Shown: positions 1 to 15,300 of the stretch, piece by piece
Layout of the letters: each line of letters opens with the position of its first letter
How positions within the stretch are numbered: position 1 is the stretch's first letter
DNA from: Glandiceps talaboti
Taxonomy: Eukaryota; Hemichordata; Enteropneusta; Spengelidae
Assembly: GCF_964340395.1 (NCBI RefSeq)
Contig: NC_135564.1
Span: forward strand, 13,863,012 to 13,923,011
Reading direction: 5' to 3'
DNA: 60,000 nucleotides
Notes under the pieces: model-generated
What the model was told of the DNA's origin: nothing
What the model saw: only the letters and a program-made list of their open reading frames with translations
The model's database searches: none
Position numbers and translations under genes: made by a program

Positions 1-54
1 CTACACATGTACGCTTACCCACAGGTGATTCAATACTGTACAGTGTATCACTTC

Positions 55-213
55 TGCCGACACCCATCATGCATTGGCCCATAGCAAAGATACTCTATAA
101 AGGCAGAAGATCAACTTGATGGTTTTTCTGAAATCGTAAGTAATTATAGGTGATGTCAAATCATGAAATGAATCTTAAGAACCCATAGTAATATTCCCCT
201 TCAACAAGACTTC
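55..213. repeat. Foldback repeat family A, partial copy
   Basis: Matches the right half of the family A elements at 4.86, 25.46 and 55.3 kb: AAAGATACTCTATAAAGG, ATCAACTTGATGGTTTTTC, an AAATCATGAAATGA block and the AACCCATAGT...TTCCCCTT end. The left half is missing. Confidence 0.7.
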
Positions 214-330
214 AGTCACTAAATTACAGCAAGTCAGCAACAATTCAACTAACTGCAGTAATTAACTACTTAACTACTAATTACTTAACAATAATTTGAT
301 AAATTAAAGTTGTTATACCTGATCTCTTAC

Positions 331-3285
331 CTTCTTCTTCCTCATTAATTTGTAATAAAGGTTGACTTTTCCGGCAGGTCAATGACCGTGACCCAGCCAT
401 GCTTGGTAAATGTAATTTCTGTGACTGGTCGCCACCAGATGAAGACCCATCCGATGAATGTCCCTCACTTTCTTCTTCAATGGCCATCATTGAATACTTC
501 ACACGATGCTCTTCTTCCTCCTCCTCAAAAAAACAACAACAACAACAACACACGGTTGTGAGTTCTACATTCCACTGTGACATACTCTACACACATATAT
601 ATATGTACATGTACCGTAAAACCTAGATATTTTTTGCCACTCGACAACAACTTGGCCATTTTAGGAGTCTTCAACTGAATTTAAACATAGAAGCGGGTCG
701 TAAACTGGGAATACCTAGAGATAGACGAACTTGTAATCTTTGCAAAACAGGTGATGTGGAAAATGAATACCACTTTACCTTGGTTTGTAACTTGTACTCC
801 GATTTAAGGAGAAAATACTTACCTTTATATTACTACAACGAACCCTCATACAGGAAATTTATCAGTTTAATGCAAGTTGAAAATGCTACTATATTGTTGG
901 ATTTATCTAAGTATGTCTTCTACTCATTTTGTAGACGCCAGAAAAGGTTGGAGGTGTGAGTAAATTATGGCTCCTCTGTCTTTGTATATTCTTTTCATAA
1001 TTTTGGTATTTGTCGTACCATAGGCCTGCGGCCAAAGTACAGAAATAAAACATACTACATACTCTACACATATATATGTACATGTACTGTAAAACCTAGA
1101 TATTTTTTACCACTCGACAACAACTTGGCCATTTTAGGAGTCTTCAACTACTTCCCAAAGATTAATGTTTACCATTTCTAAACCCTGTGCATTGTACTTA
1201 TATATAGAAGAAGGTGTTTTAGCTATTACTTATTTTCAAGTTTTTGTTTTCCAGGAAAAATAAGTGAAACTAAATCTTCAGCAGAAGTTTCCTTGTTTAC
1301 GATGTTCATAAACTTCTCTCTGAATACTGCATAGGGATGTGGGCCTCATTGTTCTTTGGCATGTTACATGTACTTTAGTTTTAGACTACAAAGAAGTTAC
1401 TGTAGTGGTTTGCAGTGTACTCTATAACTCTGGTGTTGCCTTTCTTATTTAATACATCAAACACTAGTCAAACTCCTACCAAGCGCCTGATAAAAACCTG
1501 ATTCTGTTACATTGGTGGCAGTGGTGGGATTTAAATAAAACTTCCGATATTGACTGGTAGGGGATATGAGACACTTATAACCATACACATTTTAGTCTTA
1601 GACTCATCACAATAAAGGTAGCAGTGTTTGGTGGAGTGTACTCTGAAGCACTGTCTTACCGTACCCACTGAATCAAACCACTATCAAGGAATGATGAGAA
1701 CCTGATTGCATTACATTGGTGGCAGTGGTGGGATCTGAACCCACATCACCTAAATGACTGGTAAGGGACACAAGACTCATGTAACTGTAGTCCTAGACTC
1801 ATAGCAATACAGGTAGCTGTGCTTTGTACATATTCAACAATTTGAACTCACTTACTAGTCTCGGTTACCAAACCTCTCGCCACGGGGGCTCTGCCTACAA
1901 GACCACCCCAAATGGGAGTCTGGGGAACCACGTTAAAACTAACCTCGTGACAGAAGTCACACAGTACATTTCTTCCAAGCACATGGTGGGTGAGAACAAA
2001 AACAACAAAACACAAAATAAGATGTTTCTTAACACTTTTCTACTCACCATTAAGACACTAACTCCTTCCTTGACAATACTTCTACCATGTCTAGGTACAA
2101 TTGTCAGGTGATCTCTTGACATTAGTCCTCGTCTTGGACTACCACCCAATGGACTACCACATAGTTCTTCTTGAGACGATGAGATAGATGATGGTGGTGT
2201 CTGTGAGAGAGGTATTGAGATTGGTTGACTTGCTAATGGCGATACCAATTGTTGCGTTATCGTGATTGGTTGACTGCTTGGTGACACCAGGTGTTGCGCT
2301 AGTGTGATTGGTTGACTACTTGGTAGTGATACCAGGTGTTGAGCTGCGATGTTGACCAATAGATCCTCTTGTGGACTCTCGGCACTGTTCACGCTTGGTG
2401 CTCTTAGTAAACAAACAATTGAAACATTGTCAAAATCGCGGAGACAACTTTCGGAACAGACAAACTCGCAGATCAGAACATTCAAATATCAACATGAAAA
2501 TGTAACCAACTTTTGCTGTGAAACACTGGCAAATGACAATTATCTTTATAATGAGGGTAGAGTACTCAACTAAGATGCCCCTCCCTTTTGGTTCAATCCC
2601 TGCCTGCAAACAGCGCTTCTAGTGGCCAAACGATACAATCTTTTGTCTTTCCGATAACCGAAATATGGTGTTTGTTAGTAACTGGACTTACCGAGGTGAT
2701 AGTGCTAGAGGTTCTAGGTTGGTCTTGTTAATGTAAGCACTAAATGGACTGCTACTTTTACCCTTTTTCACTTCATGCTGACGTCTTAATCTACGTTCAG
2801 CTAGCAGGTAATATGTGGCCGCTATATGATCATAAGCATCGCTCTTTAGTGACCTAGACAGCAAAACAAATACAGATATGGATCAACAAAATACAATCAA
2901 TGACATCAAATGACAACTACCACTGTAGCACTGAGAGTACTTCATGCTATATAATTCATAATGTCAGCTCTATCAATATTCTAAACTGTAACAGCACATA
3001 CATGTAACAAGTGATTTTGTGTGAATTTAATAACAAGTTCAATACTTTGTGGTCTAATGAACATACATGAATGCTAAAACCCCTTAGATCATGCACTAAA
3101 TGTGACTGTTATCATGAAAATTAAACCACCTTAGATTATGCACTGTATCAGAGTATATCTTAATTTGTGTTATTATGAAAAAATGAAAGAAATGCAATTG
3201 CTATGAGCAAATAGCCATGCTTGTTCCCAACTTCCATTAATACACTCTACACGCATGCAAGCACGCACGCACGCATGCACCCACG

Positions 3286-3377
<92 letters not shown>

Positions 3378-6300
3378 GGCACACCTGCAGCTAAGGTCAG
3401 AAACATGGACTTTATATTCAAGTAAATAATTATCAGTTTACTCAAAGAGATTTAATTTTTCAAATTTAATTTCATTCAGTATTAATTTACATGACATCTG
3501 ATTACTGGTGTCTTTTGCAAAACACATTACCTGGTTGCTAGGAAACCAGTCTAGTCTCATTTCCAATAGACATAATGACAGCAACCTTAATTCATCTTCA
3601 ATCAGTGTTACCAAAAATAAACTTTCAATGACACAAATGCTAAACTCATTAAATTATTTCATTACCTGTTGTCTTATCAATGAAAAAACACAGCAGATGA
3701 CAACTCATGTTACCATGGTTACATCAACGGAGGACAACTTAAGCCAGGATTACTAATATGGCTTATGTTACCATGACAACAATTCAGTGTCTGTGCATCT
3801 CCTGAGTCTATTTTTAACTTACCTTAAAATTGTGTCTTTGTCAGCTATGTTGCCTTTTATCATCTTATCCAAAACCACTTCGTGATCTAACCCTGTGATA
3901 TCTTCTCTTCGTATAAGGGGTACGTTTTCAATTGGAAACACGTTACCTTTCTTTAACCACTGATCATTTTCAATGTCATCGAGAGTTGCCCTATTTTCAG
4001 GATCTCGTATAAGCATCTGTTTTATAAGACTGCCAAGATATAAACACAAAAGTTGTGGTTATGTGCACATTTTGTGGGTAACATGCACGTACATGTACCT
4101 ATGAATTTGATACATGGAAAATTAAACAACATTTAGGAATGGTACGAAATTATCACAATTTTGAGATATTTTGAAGGTGGTTATCCACCTCCAAAACATA
4201 CAGTCAGTCATATGCAAAATAGGGGCAGTCATGCCTTTAATAGGTATATTCACGTAATTACTATTTTATCTGCCACAACCAGTGTGTCCTCTAAGCCAAT
4301 TTGACGCACCACTGACGCACACAATTTCTAGTGACACACAAAAATTTTGTGTTCCTCTATCTCTTACTATGTGGTGACTCACAAGAAATGGCAGTTTTTA
4401 TCATACCGACCCACAACAACAAAAATTTGGCTATCATTAGAGAGCACACTGGCTACAACAAATGCCAAACAACCGTATGAACTGCTAGAACGGCATATCA
4501 ATACACTCAACAATATCACATTTTTTTCACTAAGAGTGAAAACACTTCAATAAAACATTGATTAAATCATCTATGAATAAAAATTAATATAAAGGTTGAC
4601 ATACAACTTTAGTGGCAAAATAAATCATCTCCTAACATTATTAACACACTTCAATGGTGGCATAAAACAGGTTGCCTCAAGATTTTCATACACATTACAG
4701 TATACTAAATCATTCAATCATTTATACATTATACCTGAAATACCACTCTCCAAGGTTTGCATTCTGCCAGTAGTAAGTGACTTTAAAGTATGCTTATAGA
4801 ATATTACAGATATCTTGTATTCAGTTGTGACAAGCTCAAAAAGGCAGTGCAGCCTTTAAGAAGAACGCCACTCCAGGAAATAGAGACATTTTCATAAACT
4901 GTGAGTTCTGGAGAGCCATTTCATACTTCCACATTACCTACAGTTACTTGCAATTTCAGAGAATCATCAAATTGAGCTGTGCCTTTGTAAGGTACATATA
5001 TCTTTACTGAGGGCCACACTGCCTCATGGGAGTCAGCAGAAATGTATTCAAGGTTGAACAATGAATATGAACATGAAATCCTGAAATGACTTTCCAGAAC
5101 CCATAGTTTATGGAAATGTCTTTATTTCTTGAAGTGTCATTCCCCTTACACTAGTCTAGGTCCTGACAGGGAACATATTCCGTACTACAATGTACTCCAT
5201 TACTCTACTCCCAGTCTAGTCAAGATCCCCAACGAGCGCACATAATTCTGTGCTCCCTCCCACAGTGTTCATATAAACATGATGACATCCTCGCATCCCC
5301 ACACGATCTTAGTTTAAACAGACTGGAGGAGTTGGACATTTGCATATCATCATTACATGCTAAATTCCCGCGATAGTCAAAACATGGTCAAAACAGCTGT
5401 ATCAAATGTATTAATTAGCGATGACGACAGTCTGTCAATTTGTGATGGATTACTACTGACATGCGCCATTCATTTTTCGCTCACCATGACTTTCAAACAC
5501 ACTTGACACCTTTTGTTGGGACCTTGACTAGACTGGGAGTAGAGTAACGGAGTACATTGTAGTACGGAATACGTTCCCTGTCAGGAGCTAATGTAGACTG
5601 CCCTTAAAAAGGATATTACCGGGTATGGCATTTCCAAAAGTTGTGAAAATTCTGTGGGCATATTTCCTGAGACTCTTGCAGCAAACTCATCCCTCAAACA
5701 TGCAAACTCGGCTTATGCTCCTTCAAGCACATCCCTTTCTACAATACCCTAGTGACTGGTCTATATTACAGCAGGCATGGCTGTTGTCAATTTTGTAAGA
5801 CAGCTGTCATTGTAAAGAGCAATTCTACTTGACTTTGGTGACTACTTCATCAAATATCTAGAGAGTCTAAGTAATGGCTAGGAGAGGGCTGAGAGTTGAC
5901 GAATACTTACTTCTTACATTCCTCTGATAGATAATCAGGCAGGGTATATTTACAATCCATAATCATTGTTAATGTTTCACTATCATTAGCTTCATTGAAA
6001 GGTGGACATCCAGTTACTAGCATGTATAATAAAACACCAAGGCTCCAAACATCTACAAAAAATAAAATCACAAACAGTTACCGTCTTGAGGTTACCAAAA
6101 GTAACATAAATAATATACATATTTGCGGGAGTAAATACCGAGGTTAGTTCCTGTTACTACAACCAAAGTTACTAATTACTTTTATGAGTGATAATTCACG
6201 GTGACCTGTTCAGGTCCAACCTTCCACAGTTCTCCCAGAAATAGATCCACAAATTAGTCACAAAGGTGGAAATCTCTGGAATTCGTTACTTGAACATGTG

Positions 6301-9300
6301 AAGCAGGCTACAATTTTTTAACACTTCATAGACAATTACAGAGACAATTTTTCTGCCTAACAGTAAATTATTTTATTTATCTGGATGTATAATATCACAA
6401 TATGTGTGTTTTTATGATTTAAATTTTAATGTACCGGGTATATCAGAATTTGTACATTTATAAGTGGACTTTTGCGTGATCATCAATTATCATGTAGAGA
6501 GTCCCCCACAGCTCATTTGTAATTATATTTATTCAAATTTCTGCAAAGAAATAAGCTTCTGTGTTTCACTGTAGTGATTTTGTCATCTTGAGTACAACTC
6601 TGGAAAACATGCACAGAGTAGATGCGCAACGGTCGAGATAATTCCTGCCGGGCAATAGTCTATTTAAAGAAAGTCACATGATTCGATTCTAACCAATGAC
6701 AGCTTGTGGAAGAACCCACTGAGGTGTAATAAATCATTATTATGTGGTACATTTGATCAAGATTAAGTATGAATATTGTCTGAAATCCATGTATTTCCTG
6801 TTATTTAGTATTGACAAGAATACAATGTTTTGTAAACTGAAAACAGTTCAAACTACATAGTATCACAAATGCAAGCAAAGCTGTACGTAGTCGACTACGA
6901 GTTCAAAAACAAAATGGGGGATTTATTTTCTGATCGCATTATGTCATAACAATGTGTGTCTATATTCTGTGTTCATGAAACACTAGTCAAAATGTTCAAA
7001 ATTGCCAGGATTTTCTTCTTAAAGTAATCTTGGGTTGGTACATATATAACTATATTATTCTGTAATATTTTTCTTTAGTCAGAAAATACTTGTGACCTAA
7101 GGGTTTTCTCACAACATCTGTCACTTGTAATGACAAGACTGTCATTCGTGAACATTCTCAGCACCAGCTGAATGAAGAACATAATCTATGGAATAATAAA
7201 ATATACAGTCACATTGCAATTTTAAAGTTCTTTGGGTCAAAGGTCAATTCAAATGAATGTTGTAGTTTATTCTAGTCTTACTACAATCTCTGCTGACTCA
7301 GTAACAGTATTACATGTACATAACTTTGAGGTGACATGAACAGACTTAAATGAAATGTCTTGTGATAGGCAGCCTGCCAGGAAAACTATGTTTATTACAG
7401 ATGTACATGTAGAAGTCCTTTTTTGGTTACGACAGTCCGTGAGGCGTGGGAAACTGATGGAAACTTTAAAACAAAATCATAAAGTGGTTAATGCCACTTT
7501 GATGTTTTTTTAGAATGCTTTCAGAGCAATTTTGATGTTCACTTAAAGGCCATGAATTGTCATAATAGTAGACAGACATTCATGAAAAATCTGTTTTATT
7601 ACCTATTTTACGGAGCTATCCATCCATTTATCCATCTACAAATGTAACTACATAAATTTGTACATATTTTTTTCATCATCAAACCACTCATGTTTCTTTT
7701 AAAAATTATCGCTATCTGTAAAAATTACGTGGTTGTGGCACTAAAAAAAATCCATCAACATTTTGAGTTACAATGACATCTACTCTTTTGAGCAAATTTG
7801 ACGCCTAAACGAGCAGGCATGTCGTGCCAAGATGCCAAACTCCTCTAATACTAGTAATAGAACATCACAGCTGATATCAGGAGCAGTTGCCGGCTTCAAT
7901 GTGTTAAAGTGAACAGCTGCACTTAGCAGTCGTATTCACCATCATTCTACTTTGCATATACACCAGAACGGTATATAACATTGACGTCATTAAACCCATT
8001 ACTCTAAATCTCACGTCTATTTTTATGCGAGTTTCGCACAATCCACTGTCATCTTTAGGGCTTTGAAAGTATTCCCTACTGAAGCTACCTGTCTCTTGTC
8101 ATCAATGTCTGTCAATCGTAAAACTGTCCTCTTTCATTTCATTTCCTTTAATCTTCACAAAATTTCACTTCAAGTACCATTTTTACTTAAAACCCTTCAA
8201 CATTGAGTACATTCAAACTAAATTAACAACATATACTTTTACATCAATTAAAAATACTTGAAAAAAAAAATTGTCGTAAAATTAGTTGATTTTTTTATAA
8301 TTCTGTAACTCTTTAGCAACTATATTTTTATGATAATTTGAAATCAATTTTTGGTTTAATAGTCATCTCATTAATATTCAAAATCATATTCTCATATTTA
8401 TAAAGCAAATTAAGAAAAGTTATTTTCATATCCACGAAAAAAAATTTGTGAAAAAAAATTGCACCATTAGTACACAAAAATATTCTGATAAATTTTGCAT
8501 CTCTCTAGAAGCTTTATATCTATTAATAATCGGATATAAATATTTGGTTTAATAATACATATAAGCTAACTTGCATTTACAGAAATAATGAGACTGGAGT
8601 CTGTGGAGTCCGAGAGACATTATTTGATGAAATGTGTGTGGGAGGTGAGGAATTCATATTATAAATAGTACATATGATGTCGTTATATTTTATACATCTT
8701 ATGGTTTTCCACGTTTTATCTCTCTTTATCATCTATTCTTGCAAAATGGTCATGAAACTCCCAATGATGTAAGCGTGGGCGAAAAACCCCTGGGGAAGCA
8801 GGACAAAATCTGCTAAAATCTGCATTTATTTTCATCTTGTGCCATGTTTTCTAGTGGGTGGAGAAGGTGTGGAGGGAGAGGGGTGTTCTTGAGTGAAACA
8901 CCTGAGAAATCTATGGTGGATATTTCCTACTTACTGTAATGTATTTCTGAAAACATTGCTTGTGCGTTTATTTAGCCATCTTTGAGTAGAGACTACAGTG
9001 TATTATTTTGACTTCAAAATCCCTCAAAACATTAGAACGGTACAATGTACATACATTGTAAATATCAAAAGTCAAACGCCCCCACACTAAGCAGACATAC
9101 AAATGTGATTTGTAAATTTATACAAATCCTTCACATAATCCTATATATATAATACTAATTCCATCCCACACTGTCACGACTGACCTGAACTGACCTTTCT
9201 TCAAAGTAAGCCATAACAGTTACCCTATGTAATCAATACGAACATATACATTTGTATATATGTTAAAATCTATCCCTTTGGAATTAAAAAAAAAAAAATC

Positions 9301-12300
9301 AACATCACTTAACAAATACATTTTCCAACATATTCTCTTGCGAATTAAGAAAATTTTGTCATTTAGCTCTTTTCTGATAGCTTGGTACATGTACTTTTCA
9401 TTTTTCCACCTACTTCATCATGCCTTGAAGTACCTGTCAAAGTTGATGTATATTTGTTAATAAACCTCAAAATTGTAAATTTATATTTTGATAACATGAT
9501 AAAGTAGAAATAGCTGACAAAAAGGAAACTGCCAAGACTCAAAATGTGCCAATGGCACTGCAGCACAACTAACAACACCTGGCTACTTATCACTTGTATA
9601 CTGTAGTTGGTGCTGGATTTATTTTAGCTGAACACATGCAAAATCTTGTCCACGGAAATAAGTCCTGCTACATTACTTTACAGTTGCCACATTTCTGTAT
9701 TTAGCTGTTATGAAAGGTATCAACAACAGTGGCACAGAATGTGGCGGGATGACCAGATGACATGATATTGACAAGTTTCCTCAAAATATGTCCACCAAAT
9801 GAAAGTGCCCCTGAAATGTCCTAAATTGCCATTCTGCCAATTTTTTCATGCCACCAAAATAAATACATGTACAGTAAGTTGTAACTTGTATCCTTGGATA
9901 TGTTCATGACACAATCAGTTGGTATGTCACAGATCACAGTCCAATGATAACTATATGACCACAAGATATGCAAATTACGCATAACATTCACAGCTTGAAA
10001 TTAATTATTTTCTTTGGTAGTCCAAGTGGTCTACCAATTTCAAAAAGTGGTGGCCCAAGTATGATAACCAACAGTCCTATATTCCTGAACTGAAAACAGA
10101 GTTCTTCTATTGGAAATATGTGTGTTATGACAATACTTTTTAGTCTGTAAATCTTCCATCCTTTAAATCTTCACATATATTCAGTGATAGCCTGAGTGGG
10201 CTGCCAGCTGCAAAAAATGGTAGCCCCATGACAAGAACTGGTAGTCTTGGACACTGTTAATTTTGAACCCTGACATTTCATTTCATCACTATCAAAATCT
10301 CTCTGCTTGTTGTATGGTGTACACCTCCATGATAATGTCACTATCACAACATTGCCTACTAACATAACAAACAAAAGCATGAAAGGACAAAGCCTGCCAA
10401 TCCAAATAGACAAAATAAACTCACAGATAATATCATTTCTGGCTGTGCCATTAGAATTGGACTAGCACAATCAATCTTCAAGAACAACATTTTTAAAAAG
10501 AGTTTTTATGTCTCGCTGCAGATCTCGTGAGATATGCAAATATGCCTAGCAACAGCGATTGTCAAACATACGATTGTGGTCAAGCTTTTGCTGTGGCCAT
10601 GTGCGATGATGCTGAGAACAAAAGAGTTGCTACATGTAAGCATTTGACACTTTCAGCTTGACCACCACCACGTGGTTGCTATGGGTGCAATGGCTCACGT
10701 GGGGTCTCGTGAGATCTGCTGCGAGACGAAAAACGGCTTATTGGACCATACATGTATATTATAATTACTATCACTTGATGGTACAATAATTCCAAAGTAA
10801 TGTAGCAAAGTTCCACAAGGGTAACTCCGTAACAGCTTTTTGAGATCACTAAACGAGAATCATTTGAGTTTTATGATACTAAAAACATTTGTAAAGTGCA
10901 TCTTTCAAACCAAAGAAATACACATACAGTTATCTCTGAGCCGACTATTGACTGAAGAGTAGATGTCTTTCATTTCTACATGTAGCTTGTACTTGCAGGT
11001 CCCTAAACACATAATTTAGTAATTGGCTGTAGTGGGAAGGTTAAATTCTTACTATATTAGCTTGACTGATGCCATACTACTATTCCAGCATAATTGAAGG
11101 CTAAGGACAGATACATGTACATGTACATGTATCCCTAGTGAAGTGAGTGCATGTCCTTACATGGGTAGAAACTTGCCAAAGGGTCTACCTGCTCTCAATG
11201 TCTTTACACTAATAAGTATAAGTAACAGTGTATAAATATGTAGGGTAGGTACAGTGTGATACTACACTTGGGGACGATCGCACAATGCCGCACAAGCTCA
11301 ATACAAGAACTTTTGTTTGTTTTAGAACAAACCCCTCCCCTTCCCCCTCCTCCTAAATGAACGTTCACAAGTACGACATCGACACGTTTATATATGATGT
11401 AAACTATGATGGAAATTGTAGCGGTCACACCAGTACAACTGATGTAATGTAAAAACATAAAGGTAAACATGAAATTCTAACCTTACAAACCTGTTTACTG
11501 AGATGATGGTAAACACATCAAAATACTACCGGAAACCCAGCACTCAGACTGTATCTCACACTAGAAGTAGATTTTAATCAACTTACATGTATCAACGTGA
11601 AAGGCGTGAAAATTTTCAAAATTTGTTTAGAAACGCGAAAATAAAGTTCAACAAACGAAGTTCATTTATTGAGCTTGTATAACATTGTGTTTTGTTCCAT
11701 ATTCTATGCACTACCACTCACTACTAACTAGTTACATGTAGCTGGTACCTGTACATAGTTTCATAATTAGAATGTAATGCATTACTACACGAATGTACTG
11801 CTTGGTGATTCAAATGTGGTGCATAACTGTACAGTGTACTGTTTGATGACTTGACAGTGATGCATAGCTGTTTAAACAGTATCCAACTCTACATGCAAAT
11901 ACAAAGCTAGAACGCAATTAAAATGCAAAGAAAGGTAAGATATCGCTAGCAGCACCAATTAACTCTATATATATGTGTGAAACTTGCCAGGTGGTACCCA
12001 ACCTTTCTGTAGAAGCTCTTTACTCATAGATCGAAAAAATCAAATTAATTTCTTCCAGAAATACCATTCCTTGAAAAATAGATAGTCAATAGTCGTCTTC
12101 CTTGATTCAATCGATATTCCAATACATCTAGTTGGTGGACAGGAAATGGACCAACAGAATGTTACATGAATCATTATAATTTGTAGGCATATATCGACAA
12201 CTTACGACCGTTTTCAGAGGATACCGTTAATGGCATGGATTCCTCTTTTTTTAAATACGCATGATCTACTTCCTTGAACAGAGAAGTATAATGTGAAATA

Positions 12301-15300
12301 TCTGACACAGTTTTCTCTATGTAAGTCACAGATACATGTAGTGACTAGTGTTACATACAAATCATACTTTCTACTTGCTGAGACAAAATATTTTTGAAAA
12401 CCAAATCTCAAATTTTTGCTGACGTTTCGTGGAAATCTGTGTGATGCATCCCTGATGACGAAATAATCTTTGACTCCTGTCCAAAATACAGAAATGGTTT
12501 CAGCACAAAATTTACTGGTGTTCAAATTTGAAATTCAGTCCCTTTATATATGAGTATTTGTCAGAGTAAGTTTAAAACAGACTTCAACAACCTCCTAAAA
12601 CAATTATAGATGCCATATTTTTATATTAATATTTTTTTTTTACTATTTATCATCACACACTATAAGTTCTGTATCATTTTTTCATTATTATTTTTAGGTT
12701 TTTTTGCTGCAAATTTGTATATTGTCTAATTTTCTTCATTAAGTGAGGTCAAACTTGATTAGTTGTTTTCTCAACTATTTTTTGTCCTCGTTTCCACATC
12801 TGTTCAAATGTATTAATATTTTGTTGTTCACTCATTTTTTAGTTTCAGTTGTATAGTTTTTGATCTAGTGGAAATAAAGTATTATTATGTCAGGAAAATT
12901 TTGAACTTACACGTACTTTCCATCTTTTTATGACCGACTAGAAATTGTTATTTATTACTACGAACATTCTTCATTCACACATGATAGACTAATAACATGC
13001 AGTGTTATAACCTGTTACATGTACATACATTCAAATAACTGCTCAGCTAACCCAGAAATGTGGCCTTCTAACTCTGCATCATTTGTCAAAATATTTGAGT
13101 AAAAAAAACAGATAGCCAATCTGTGGGCTATTGCATTACTCGAAGCTAACCACCACGTACGCGTATACTGTGTCCCGGGTCCCACATAACAAAGAAAGAC
13201 TCAAATCTCAAAATCTAACTAAAGCTCATTAATGAAATCATTTCCCTTGTTAGTACAGAGATTATACATGTATGTGTGAGTTATCTCCATAATTATTGTG
13301 TTTTCAATCATGGGGAAGTCATTTTTGCTTCTCACAGAAATATCATTTCATATACATGTAATGTTGTTGGGATTATTTCGGTCTTTTCTGAAACTGCACT
13401 GCTGCTGCCTGTTGTCTTTTAGATACATCATGAAGTACGATAAAAAGTAAATTTGACTGAAATAATACTTTTTTACGTCATAATCATCAATCACTCATTT
13501 TTTTCAAATTTTGACAACAACGACATATGGTCTATCATTTTTCATATCTAAAACAATGCAAGAAAAGACGAACGTAAAATAAAATTTTAATTTATTTGAA
13601 AAGAAAAAGATTCAATGATTGGCAATTTTTCTAATTTCTGCTGGGCTTCAAAAGCAATTAGGATCTTTAGAAAAGCCAAAATAATTTGATGGATTTAGTG
13701 TGTAAATTAATTGGTTCTGCTGGCTGTCCAATTAAATGACATATCAAAGTCCATCCTACTTACTACATAACAACCTTATGTACATTTTGTGTAACGTAAC
13801 CTTAGTAATGTCTCACTACGACTGGAGGTCAAAGTTCACCCGACAGTTTGACACAACCAAGTAGTCTCAGACAACACAGATCACGTAGTACACGACAGCA
13901 CAGCCTGTCACTCAGCTGATTCCCACAGATGACATGCCTGGTAGATTTCATACATTCCACACTGCGAATCCTTGTCACTTCATCTATTTAAAACACAAAA
14001 AATGTCACTTCCACTGAATGAAAATGTCAAAGAGTCCCTGCCTCCCCCCAGGTCCGTGTTAATATCTCCTACAGACTTCTAAGCAAAATAACATCATCTC
14101 ATCGCCTGGTATTTTAATTCTTTGAGTGGTGATATACATGTAGCAATGAGAAACTAGGGATAGCCAAGAGTGAATACTTGGCTGTCATAGCAACAAACAC
14201 TTGCGATAAATCAGTGCTCTTCACTGCTCTTATTCCAAGCCTTTTTGAGGTTAACCAAATTAAGATAAGGAGAAAGTGTTGTGGCAAACAGTCAAAGTGG
14301 CACTAGAAAATGGAGGAATTACTTGCGTGTTAAGCCTATGGCCATTTGTTTCTACAAAATCTATGCAATTACACCCTAAATCTTGTTTTAGACTTTACAG
14401 GGTCAATGCTAAACACTCTTTTTTTAGGTCTATGAAAGACAATACTTTTGACACAGTGAGTGCAGAGCATGACTGAGTATAGTCAATTATTTTCTGTACC
14501 TGTATTCAGCTGGGGATTGCATGCGAATCAAGTTTGATTCTTAAAAAGCCATCTTACATTGTATGCATGTATACTATACATGTATATGTCTAAGACTGCT
14601 TTTCAAGAATCAAAAAACTAATCAATGAATACTATTCTTATCGCTGCGAAAATAAAAGTAATACTAATATTATTGTATAGAATTCACATTTTCATACAAT
14701 GTACTACTAATAATAAGCCTACACAGATAATATTTTTGTACTAAAATTAATTAAAAATGATAAATTTTAAGAACGAAATACTATTACTGTACTAGATTTA
14801 CTAAAAAAAAAGAGCTAAATTTTAACTCCTAAAATAGTATTATTACGCTCTATCTACTAATACTATTACTGTGCTCAAGTTACTCAAATTGCTAAAATTC
14901 AGAAAAGACGATGTGACAAAAGTACAAACTCTCAGCCTTTCACTTTTTTCTCTATTCTCTGGTGATAGTCATGATTTTTATATTCTTACTTTTTATCTGC
15001 ACCATTGCACTATTTCACATACTGTCATGATTGCATTTTACTTTTTGTTTAAAATTACTTGTTACTTTTTTAATAAAAAAATTCACTTCCTTTTTGAAAA
15101 CATACATGTTCATTTTGTACTCCTTTTCACCATCATGGCGTTAGCCAATCTGATTAAAAATCTGATGTAGTGTACATGGCGCAATTTCTTTTTGGCTGTT
15201 ACGTTTACTGTCATTTGTTCGCTAGTGAGTGCCTGTTACATACATCTGACACAATACCATAGGTGTAATGAGCTGAAACATATGGGTACACTATTTTAGA

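Noticed and set aside
13-66. Possible next SNRK exon before a minus-strand GTAAGC donor, reading ...GRSDTLYSIESPV
   Set aside because: No acceptor gives the phase-1 entry needed, and sequence above about 55 belongs to a family A repeat.
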